This document shows, one piece after another, positions 55,781 to 64,000 of a stretch of DNA of 64,000 bases. The stretch is from positions 2,172,310 to 2,236,309 of the forward strand of contig NC_049983.1 of the NCBI RefSeq assembly GCF_000003815.2, in the 5' to 3' direction. The notes under the pieces were generated by a model. That model searched no databases. It was given only the letters and a program-made list of their open reading frames with translations, and was not told where the DNA came from. Numbering within the stretch: the stretch's first letter is position 1; each line of letters starts with the position of its first letter. The position numbers and the translations under genes were made by a program. The stretch is from Branchiostoma floridae. Its lineage: Eukaryota > Chordata > Leptocardii > Amphioxiformes > Branchiostomatidae.

Positions 55781-57059
55781 TAGTTTCATTTCTTTTAATT
55801 CTTAATAATTCTTAATCAAAAGAAAACTGCCAGCCACGTTGTTTCTGGAAGGTTTAACCCGTTTACAAAACCTGTACAGTTCGGTTTACAAACACTTAGT
55901 GCCCTTACTTATAATGTGTATCATTCATGTGCTTAGCATCAATGTGTGTTCAGAGAAAACAACTTCCAAACTAGAGTTCGGCAATCTCATAACATAATGA
56001 CATACTAATAGATTTTATGCAAGTTACTTAATCATTTGCATAATTCATGCATGTAGATATTTGCCTTCAACTAACACATTATAGTCTCTATCATTTATCT
56101 TTAAGCAGTTTTGACAATTTTGTATAAATTTTCAAATTAGTTCCTTAGTTGCATGTTTGGTATTTTTTCATGCACCACCTGTAATGAATTCTTGTTATAT
56201 TTATTGAAAACCAGTTAGACATAATAGTCCGCCATTTTGGATCATTAACCTTACATGAACATTCTCGATCTATTTTTTTAAATCTTTTGTGATTATTTCT
56301 TGCAAAAAATATTTTTGAAAAATTCGAGCTAGTGGATATAAGATGATGGAGCCCAACTGGTATCTTATATATGCATGACTTAATTTTATGAAGAAATTTT
56401 GACCTCATTGATAATGATATTGGCAACAAAGGTCCACCATTCTGTTACCTGCACTTGCTGTTACATTTTGTAGCATACCTTAAAGTTTTCTGGGAATGCT
56501 CCTTTTTAACGATTCCAGCCAGTACAGTCAAATTGATGATGTCATAATCACGTCAAGTTAGATCATCATAGCGTCTGCATTCTTAGAATCTTATGATATT
56601 ATGTCTGCATCATTCTCTTAAAATTTGGCGGCCATAGATTAATGTGTTAAAGAGTTAAACAGGAGTCAGAAGGTTGGGCCTCAAAAGAAGACAACACCCA
56701 CCACCCCCTCCCCTTCCTGTCCTTGGAAGACTAAAAAGCCTGAATAGGTTTAATGTAATTTTAACACATTCATTTCGCCTGATACACCCCGGGAGGCGAC
56801 TTGGTAAATCGCTTAATTGGTTCGATAATGGGACATGGTATAGGTTACGTAATTAGGGGCACTAGAAGTTAATGAGTTTTCGGGTTGTTATGTTAACCAA
56901 CAAGTTGAAAGAAACGTCTTGCAAGCAAAGGTTTTTATCACTACCAACATGATTAGGCTGAACATAGTATCTGTCTACTTTTAGAACTGAGCGAAACATT
57001 CTGGCTAGGGAAATTGTTGATCTGTTTCCTGTAGATACAAAGTTGAAAGGTTTGTTTTG
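55781..57059 (+). promoter_or_regulatory. Conserved upstream block of gene C
   Basis: Collinear with 36713-37837, more complete (it includes the ATAAGATGATGGAGCCCAAC section also at 7676 before gene A). GGAGGCGACTTGGTAAATCGC lies at about 56791. Promoter and 5' UTR are presumed here. Confidence 0.45.
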
Positions 57060-57171
57060 ATGATGTTACAATTGAGGTTGACGTGCACCTTTCTGGCTAT
57101 TATGACACTGGGTGTGCACTGGAAGAACGGCACAGAAGCTTTGAACAAAACACGGTTGAGCAACATAGCCA
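57060..57171 (+). CDS. Gene C exon 1: start codon and signal peptide
   Basis: 112 nt, ATGATG to A|GTAAGT. It starts MMLQLRLTCTFLAIMTLGVH and continues WKNGTEALNKT, RLSNIA. It keeps the gene B-like QLRLTC start and the gene A-like FLAI core. Probably cleaved near NGTEA. Confidence 0.85.
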
Positions 57172-57683
57172 GTAAGTATCGAATGTGTTAAACTATATAC
57201 TAATGCTTGCATGAATAAGTAAGGTGTATACATGTCTTTAGGCTTATACCTATTGTTTGCAATAGTCAGGAAGTACCACAGTGAAGATTTTACATTGTTT
57301 GCAGATCAATGTGTATACATTTTATTGTTGTGTAACGCGAAAATTATTACAGATATGTCCAGTATGACTGGTGCTTCTGCCTGTTATATACATTGTATAT
57401 ATACCTTCTTTATACCTTCGGTCATTTATGCCATAATAAGTCCCGTTGAGAGAAAAAAAAGGGAAAACAAAGGTAAACAAGGGACCGTACGTAACAAACT
57501 CTGTAGCGTATCTATGGTTTCCGACCCATTCTTGATGCAAAAATATAAATATCATGCAACAGATGAAGGTCAGTAAGTGATACAGTAATAAGTTCCATGC
57601 CGTTGTCACATGAGATGTACGAGTCAAATAAGTATCTTGTCTCACATTAAGTGATAATTAGGTAACGTTTTCACAATGTACAG

Positions 57684-57821
57684 GTAGAATCACGCATGTC
57701 GGAGTGAAAATCGACAGAATCACCTTGAAGGTGGCGAACACCAGTCTTTCTCTGCAGTCTATGGCGAACACAAGTTTTCCACGTGTGATTCCGGTCAACG
57801 TTACACAAGCTACACAAACAC
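57684..57821 (+). CDS. Gene C exon 2: coiled-coil stalk
   Basis: 138 nt, phase 1-1, acceptor TGTACAG, donor C|GTAGGT. It reads RITHVGVKIDRITLKVANTS then SLQSMANTSFPRVIPVNVTQ. Heptads are kept; one Arg is replaced by Gly (HVG). NVT is shared with gene B. Confidence 0.8.
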
Positions 57822-58296
57822 GTAGGTAAACTACTTATGAATGTAGAGTTTTGCTATGGGAAACATTTGTTTTTGAATTTTTTTTTTTGAAATACAAAGA
57901 GAAAATTTTTACGTACAGAAACCTTTGCCTAATAATAAAAATTAAGGACAGTGCCTTTATTCAAGTCTGAAGACTACATATTAATAGAAGAGTACCTACC
58001 CACAACGTTAACTCATACGGGTGCTAAAATGTGTGTTAAAAACCTATCCAGAATTGGCTTTTTTGGCATTCACTGTTCTGGAGGAGAGGGGAGGGCTTAT
58101 TCGACTCCCCTTCATAATTTCAAAACGGCCTACTGTGCTGTGCGACCACCAAATTTGCAAGTGATGATTTGCTGGTTAGGTTTTGTATTTCCTTAAATTT
58201 TTATCTTTATGGCCTTTATATGATGTGATTATGACGCCGTTAATTGATTTTATTGTCTAATTCCCTTGAAAAACTATGTCATACTAATTATTGAAT

Positions 58297-58570
58297 TTAA
58301 CCCTATCTAGACCAGGCTTTTTTGGGATTCCTGGGAGTCCCCGGGGGGTGCTCTTTTGACCCCCCCTTCGTAATTTCAAAACGGCTTGGGTTACGATCAC
58401 CAAATTTAGAGGGGATGATTTACTAGTAAAGTAATATTTTCTGTATTTTTGGTATCGTTATGACGTAATATAAGGTGATTATGACGTCATAAGGTCATAT
58501 TTTGGGCTAAAATCGTCAAAATATGAAATTTCCGCTATACTTAAATGAATTGAACAAAATGATGACTATA
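58297..58570 (+). mobile_element. MITE 5' fragment before TSP1 exon
   Basis: It begins TTTAACCCTATCTAGACCAGG, keeps the G-run and ATTTCAAAACGGCTT, then breaks off. It occupies the same place as 39359-39640 of gene B. Confidence 0.55.
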
Positions 58571-58717
58571 AAGCTCATCTCATTTAGTGTCTATGTCTGC
58601 TAAGTCTTTTGTTGCCAATGACGACGACACTGACATCCGAGTTTTCCCTCTAGTAGTCGTCTTGAAATTTTTAATTTTAGTTTGTTCCAGACCAACTTTC
58701 CCCTGTTTTTCATGTAG

Positions 58718-58891
58718 TTGATGGCGGATTGTCTGACTGGAGCCCATGGTCTGCCTGCAGCGTAACGTGTGGAGTCGGTATGCAGACTCGGGACCGAAGC
58801 TGCACCAATCCGGCACCAGAGCACGGTGGGGCGGAGTGTGGTGGAGATGCTGAGGAGACACAAGAGTGCGATTCCGGAGTTTCCTGTCCAG
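58718..58891 (+). CDS. Gene C exon 3: TSP1 domain 1, first Trp lost
   Basis: 174 nt, phase 1-1, acceptor CATGTAG, donor CCAG|GTAATT. It reads [20 protein letters not shown] and ends DSGVSCP. The first Trp of WxxWxxW is Leu (TTG 58729-58731). Six Cys and CSVTCG remain. Nearest to 13118. Confidence 0.92.
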
Positions 58892-59219
58892 GTAATTTCA
58901 AGCTCTTTAGTTGTACTTGTATTTCCAAGGTGCCAATTTTCTATTATCCACATTAACAATTTGAAAGGAAACGCAAAAGACACATAGTGTATACGCCATT
59001 TCGAACAAATAATCATTTTATTGATTTTTTTAATAGAAAATTTTCATCCTGCATGAAAATATTGTGATTTTAGTAAAATGTTACAATCATCTATGTGTCA
59101 GTTTAGCTACCTCTCTTTAAGCTCTTGATAAGAAACATAACAAAGATTTCTTTAGGAGTCGTCTTGAAAAGCTGTATTTTCAGTTGGTTTCAGACTACCC
59201 TTTTCCTGTTTTTATGTAG

Positions 59220-59393
59220 TTGGTGGCGGCTGGTCTGACTGGAGCCCATGGTCTGACTGCAGCATGATGTGTGGAGTCGGTACGCAGACTCGGGACCGAA
59301 GCTGCACCAATCCGTCACCAGCTAACGGCGGGGCGGAGTGTGATGGAGATACTGAGGAGACACAAGAGTGCGACCCGGGAGTGTCCTGTCGGG
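59220..59393 (+). CDS. Gene C exon 4: TSP1 domain 2, fucose site lost
   Basis: 174 nt, phase 1-1, acceptor TTATGTAG, donor CGGG|GTAACT read as CGG G|GT. It reads [20 protein letters not shown] and ends DPGVSCR. ATG at 59267-59269 replaces the Thr codon of CSMTCG, removing the O-fucosylation residue. Six Cys are intact. Nearest to 14312. Confidence 0.9.
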
Positions 59394-60241
59394 GTAACTT
59401 GTAACAAGTTTTGTTTCTGTGTTAGTTGATGGCATTGCTGCCCCTACGGCCGATGAGGCTATGGGACCGGGGAGGTGAGGTTAGTATTTGTAAGGTGTCA
59501 TCATCAAATTATTTATATCGTCTATGGAAAAGCGAAAGATAAACAATACATATGCAATACACATAATCATTTGATCAAATTTGGTAGCTCTAGCATAAGT
59601 CGTTCTGGCGTTATACGAGATAAAAGTATGCGCGGCCCCCAAAGCCCCCCCCCCCCCCCGAATGAAATAAATAAAGCTGAAATGTTTTTCACAGCTGGCA
59701 GGTGTTTTTAACATAGTGGGAGCAAACAATTGACCTGTTAAATAAAGCTTATCAGATCAATGTAACTTTAAGCATGCATGTTTTTTTTAATATTTCAGAT
59801 CACCGTCTATTATCTGCAATTGCAAAATAGGAATGTCATAGTAACAAACACTATCACATCTTGTTAATGCTGAATGATAAGGATTTAACCCTTGTGTTGC
59901 TTTTTAGTAGTTAGTGGCCTTGTGAATATTCATGCATACAAATTTTGCTAACAGAAGTGTAAGGCAGTCACAGGCAATCATTACCAAGCATAAAATTTAC
60001 CAAAAAATGTGGAAATTGGGGTCCCCGAACTCTAGTTTATTCCCTAATATAACAATAGTGATAGACATTGCAGGGGTTTTTGTTTGTTTATTTGTTTGAC
60101 CCTTTATTCATGGATCCACCAGGCAGGTGACATCGAGTGAGATTCACATGTCCCTAGGTTATAGAAAATTGAATGGCACCAATTTACATAGAGGGAACCC
60201 CAATAGTGGTGAAGTTTCCGTTAAATTTCGTCTTTTTTCAG
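59394..60241. other. Gene C intron 4
   Basis: Contains the 3' end of a MITE (59580-59660, GGTAGCTCTAGCATAAGTCG and a C-run) joined by deletion to intron sequence also seen after 14485, and the repeat shared with 41280 and 46980 (59850-59945). No exon. Confidence 0.5.
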
Positions 60242-60550
60242 GCATCCGACTCGTGGGTGGACGTTCGTCAAGGAGGGGCAGGGTTGAAGTGTACCATGGC
60301 GGACAGTGGGGGACCGTCTGTGACGACGATTTTGACATGAACGACGCCAGCGTGATCTCCCGTCAGCTGGGGTTCGTATTCGCTGCCGAGGCCCGATCTG
60401 ATGCAGCCTTCGGGGCAGGATCAGACCCGACCTGGCTGGACAACTTGGCCTGCGAGGGTTCCGAGACAAACATCGGACACTGTGGCCACAACGGATGGGG
60501 CTCACATAACTGTGGGCACAGTGAGGACGCTGGTGTGGTCTGCACGGACG
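60242..60550 (+). CDS. Gene C exon 5: SRCR domain 1, one Cys lost
   Basis: 309 nt, phase 1-1, acceptor CTTTTTTCAG, donor GACG|GTGAGT. It starts [20 protein letters not shown] and ends DAGVVCTDG. The second of the six Cys is Ser (TCC 60358-60360, ASVISRQLGF), leaving its usual C-terminal partner unpaired. A Trp-Leu core ([12 protein letters not shown]) remains. Corresponds to 16325 of gene A. Confidence 0.92.
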
Positions 60551-60583
60551 GTGAGTCAAGAGTTTTTGCTCTTGCGTTTCGTC

Positions 60584-60966
60584 TAGTGGTGGGTACCGGT
60601 ACAGGTCAAGAAGATTAGGTCCAGGTTTAGACCTGGACCTTATTCATTGTGTGAATGGACGATACTTAACAATGGTCCATTTCGAAAGAAAGAAATCTGC
60701 TTAGTGGAGTCTTCGACTCCCAGTGACGTTTTAAAATTTTTACAACGCTAACTAACTGTTGACTGTAAAAGTTGGTATAAATGCCTATAGACTCTACTCT
60801 ACTTCGCTCTTGTTATTTTCCTCGACAGGTAACCTCGGAATGTGTGAATGCCCGATCATATAATCAATTCATTTTCTAATATGGTACAACACCCGGTCCA
60901 CCTAATTTTTTCAGGTCCGTTTTTTACCGGTCCAGTAAGAAAAACCGGTTTTGTATCCACCCCCTA
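60584..60966. mobile_element. hAT-type MITE, copy 3, with empty site in gene A
   Basis: It starts TAGTGGTGGGTACC and ends GGTTTTGTATCCACCCCCTA, flanked by GTTTCGTC (60576-60583) and GTTTTGTC (60967-60974), an 8-bp target duplication as hAT elements make. Gene A's intron reads GCGTTTCGTCACTTACCC once (about 16655) with no insert. Confidence 0.85.
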
Positions 60967-61212
60967 GTTTTGTCACTTTCCCATACAATTTCCGTTCCAA
61001 ACTATCGTCTAAAAGGTGTTTCTTAAACAGGTGAAATATTAATAGAATAATCGTTTTATCCCAAATTTTCCCTAAGCCTCATTGCAAGTGACCAGGAAAA
61101 AATATCTTCACTTGTTGTTATATTTTTGTTGTATAACTTAAGTTTTCTGAGAACACTGCATTTCCATGATCCCAAGTATCGGTCATATTTGACTTTATAT
61201 CACATTGTAATA

Positions 61213-62035
61213 CAGTCAAACCTGTCCGAGCGACCACCTCTTCTCAGCGACCACCTGGCCATTTCGACCGCTTTTTCTCGGTCCCGAGTTTTTTTTTCCA
61301 TTGACGTAAGCATTAAGCGACCTTTTCTCAACGACCACCTCGCCAACGCGACCGCGACCAGCCCGAATTGGGACCCATAACGACCGCATCATTTTCAAAA
61401 TTGAGGCTTTCATCGACTTATAATGATAACCAGCGCAATTTTGTGCCGAAATCCGAATTTAGTTGTTACAGAAGTTTTTTTTTAAATCTATATCATTATA
61501 AAGTGAACGAATGCTGAAACGTATATATAGCCTCATACTTTTTTAAGAAAGATCTGTGTAGCTTATACCTTTTTAAGAAAGATCTGTACGTGTGAGTGCT
61601 TTTGTCTAATTGTACTGTACATTTACCCGTGGGTAAGTACGCTATAGGGACGCACCGGGCATCGAATTCGAGAAGTGCACCGTAATTATTTCAGATCAAG
61701 AACATAGCGACGCATAAAGGCTTGAATGGTAACTGACAGCATCAAAGTTCCCTTACTGTCCAAAACGTTAGTGTATAGATACGCTGTATCGGATAAAAGC
61801 TCGATAAAAGCTTGGGGTTAAATTTACAATTACAGTGTGCGTGTTGTATTTGACATTAAAGACCTCGCTTCTTTGCGTGCGTGCAGTGTGCTTGCCATTT
61901 GCCATTAAACACAACGGAAACCATTTATACTTTGCATCGGGCAGGTTTTGAGTCGATACTCTTCTCAGCGACCACCTGCCCAAATCGACCACTTTTTCCG
62001 GTCCCCCGGGTGGTCGTCTTGGACATGTTTGACTG
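61213..62035. mobile_element. pogo/Tigger-like non-autonomous element
   Basis: CAGTCAAACCTGTCCGAGCG at the left and inverted ..TTGGACATGTTTGACTG at the right, each bordered by TA. CGACCACCT-type motifs recur several times inside each end (61219, 61238, 61328, 61968). TA targets and CAGT ends fit the pogo branch of Tc1/mariner. About 820 bp, no transposase. Confidence 0.65.
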
Positions 62036-62309
62036 TATATTATTGCCACATCATTATCTTTAAACGAGATGTCACACAATAAATCGTTAAATAGTAAGAT
62101 CAGTCTCAAAAGAAATTGACAGAAATAGGGTTATGTTGCCCTTTTTTTACATTGTGACTAGAAAATAATTCCATAGACATTGCAAAAATCCACCAAACAG
62201 GTGACAAGTAAAACTTCAGCTCGAAAGGAAAATAGATTTGAATCGAACAAAAAAAACATGAAGTTGTAAAATAACTTTCAATTATATGTCCACATCGTCT
62301 TTTTTTCAG

Positions 62310-62618
62310 ACATCCGACTCGTTGGTGGACGTTCATCAAGCGAGGGCAGGGTTGAAGTGTACTATGACGGACAGTGGGGGACCGTCTGTGACGACGATTT
62401 TGACATGAACGACGCCCACGTGGTCTGCCGTCAGCTGGGATACGGAAGTGCTGCCGAGGCCCGATCTCAAGCTGCCTTTGGGGAGGGGTCAGACCCGATC
62501 TGGCTGGACAACTTGGCCTGCGGGGGTTCCGAGACAAACATCGGTAACTGCAGCCACAACGGATGGGGCTCACATAACTGTGGGCACAGTGAGGACGCTG
62601 GTGTGGTCTGCCTAAAGA
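62310..62618 (+). CDS. Gene C exon 6: SRCR domain 2
   Basis: 309 nt, phase 1-1, acceptor TTTTTTTCAG, donor AAGA|GTAGGT. It starts [20 protein letters not shown] and ends DAGVVCLK. Six Cys, complete. GTAGGT is a weaker donor than the GTGAGT of gene A's counterpart (17207). The open frame ends at a TGA 10 bp past the donor. Confidence 0.92.
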
Positions 62619-64000
62619 GTAGGTGAATAGTTTTCATTTTAAGTGATGTACAGAATGACATTTCCAAACCATCAGCATGATTGACTATAAAATGGACGAC
62701 GTCCAAGATTTTGTCCATGCTAAAAAATACCAGACCCCCTCTCGCATGACACAGAGCTCCAACAAACAAGATTACCTGGAAGAATGGTAAGCTTACTGAG
62801 CACACAAAGATCAAGATCAACAGAGCCTTTGTCGTGAGCAACATCCTCTACTGCATTGAGTCTTGTCCCTTGCCTTATTCTCAAAGCAGAGGTTAGGCTC
62901 CGTTTGTATTTTTAATACCCTTTTCCAGACGTTTAATTGGGCTTTCTATTTTGTCATTTTTCTTGAAGTCCGCCAGTCATTACAAGATCCAATACAAGAT
63001 AGAAAGCCCGATAAAAAAGACTAAAAAAAAGGAAGAAACTAGAGTTCGGCGACCTAATACCTCCATGAATATTAAGAGCTTTTGTAAATTTCAAGCAATT
63101 GACTGATACATTAACATAATTTATGCATGGCATTGTTCACCATTGACTAACGTACACGTGTCACAATAATAAAATTTCCATCATTAATTATTAAGCGGTT
63201 TAGCAATTTTTACATAAATTTTCCAAATACGTTCCTCATTACCATATTTGGTATCTGCTTATAATCCACCCATCATAACTAACAGGTGTTGCATTTATTG
63301 AAGTCCAGTCATTGAAAACAATCGAATTAAACAATTTCCAAATTAACAAATTAATTATGCAAATTAATTCCTCATTTGCATAACATGCATATCATTATGA
63401 ACATCTTTGCCCAAGCTACCTGCATGCCTAATATGATGATAATCCCTCAATCCTTTCTGCAGTTATCCTTTTTGGAATGTATTGACAAAAACGCCCCTGC
63501 AGTTCCCAAATTAAATTTTAGGGAGCTGAAACTTGGTTTACTTTGTCATGACACAAAAAGCTATCTACCGCTTAAATGTCAAGACCATAGCATGTCTAGA
63601 ACAAGACATACATTGAAAAAAATGCTATTACAGAAAATTACCATTTATTATGCAAATGTGCTCCTATTTTGCATAAATAGTATTTTATCTTGTACAACAT
63701 TGTCTAAGGTACCTACATACAAAAAATCATGAAAATCCGCTGTTCCCTTCCTGAGAAGTTCTCCTCTTCAGAAGCTTTTGACAAAAATGCCCCTGCTATC
63801 CCAAAACTAGACGCTAGGGGGCCCAAAATTATGTGACTTATTTCTGAGCACAAGAGCTATCTAACATTCGAATATCGTGACCATAGTATGTTCAGAACAC
63901 CCAGATAGCAAAACCGGAAGTTGCACTGCAGTACAAAGGGGATTCGCTAGGGGGCCCAAAATCTAAAAATTTCCAGCTTTCATCACACACTACCAACACA
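62619..64000. other. Gene C intron 6 (incomplete)
   Basis: 62640-63040 matches 17530-18130 of gene A without the 117-bp insert and with a decayed fold-back element. 63040-63420 is an AT-rich dispersed repeat (AAACTAGAGTTCGGC, ATTTGCATAA) also seen at 6630, 36900 and 55970. 63480-64000 has two copies of a unit of about 300 bp (TTGACAAAAANGCCCCTGC, CAAAAAGCTATCTA or CAAGAGCTATCTA). No exon is visible. Confidence 0.55.

Larger units (their letters stand above)
57060..64000 (+). other. Gene C: third paralogue, 3' end outside the window (gene span)
   Basis: Six exons: signal peptide, stalk, TSP1 x2, SRCR x2, all in frame and phase 1-1. The last exon has a donor, so at least one more exon lies beyond 64000. 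Its order follows gene A. Its SRCR exons match gene A's first two by position: intron sequence after 60550 equals that after 16636, and intron sequence after 62618 equals that after 17515. Single-residue losses (Trp, Thr, Cys) are noted at the exons. Confidence 0.78.

Noticed and set aside
58297-59660. TSP1 exons of gene C carried inside one MITE (exon capture)
   Set aside because: The 5' and 3' MITE pieces bracket the exons, but the right piece is joined to intron sequence by a deletion, and gene A has the element separately at 14760-15642, so two independent pieces explain it better.
61219-61340. CRISPR-like repeats (CGACCACCT)
   Set aside because: Short, unevenly spaced subterminal motifs of a DNA transposon in a eukaryotic genome; no spacer structure.
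61200-61385. Coding potential of the 84-codon frame at 61126-61380
   Set aside because: It lies across the end of the pogo-like element and reads its subterminal repeats.

Overview
ORGANISM. This is eukaryotic, intron-rich, transposon-rich DNA. Every recognisable coding piece is a short exon with AG/GT borders encoding an extracellular module (SRCR, thrombospondin type 1, kringle) of the kind expanded in invertebrate deuterostomes. The mix of modules, tRNA-headed SINEs and many short inverted-repeat transposons fits a lancelet (Branchiostoma) best. That is inference; a hemichordate or echinoderm cannot be excluded without a search.

MAIN CONTENT. The window holds three tandem paralogous genes on the + strand, called A, B and C here. 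Each starts with the same two-exon cassette: a 112-nt exon with start codon and signal peptide, then a 129-138-nt exon. Together these encode a heptad-patterned, probably coiled-coil stalk. Two TSP1 exons (174 nt each) follow in all three genes. After that they differ. Gene A (8401-32129) has five single-exon SRCR domains and two kringles, about 880 residues. Gene B (37838-49075) has no SRCR exon; it has two other TSP1-type exons (one with a damaged splice acceptor), a cysteine-rich module I cannot name, and two kringles. Gene C (57060 to beyond the window) has the cassette, two TSP1 and at least two SRCR exons. Every internal exon begins and ends in phase 1, so any module can be lost, gained or skipped without breaking the frame. 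The products are predicted to be secreted, oligomeric, multi-module binding proteins; an immune or matrix role is inference.

LAYOUT. 1-6430: upstream DNA with about four tandem copies of a non-coding unit, SINE and retroelement pieces. 6431-36712: unit 1 (upstream block, gene A, tail), ending in a truncated copy of the family's promoter cut inside exon 1. 36713-55780: unit 2 (gene B and tail). 55781 onward: unit 3 (gene C). The kringle pair and about 5 kb of downstream DNA are near-duplicates between units 1 and 2 (about 30.3-35.4 kb and 47.3-55.2 kb); unit 2 carries a 2.9 kb insertion absent from unit 1. Introns hold hAT-type and pogo-like short elements, a MITE family starting TTAACCCTAT and rich in TGACGTCA, a Tc1-like transposase remnant, non-LTR reverse transcriptase tails, fold-back elements and two assembly gaps (29052-29151 and 46179-46279). 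No rRNA, true tRNA gene or CRISPR array was seen.
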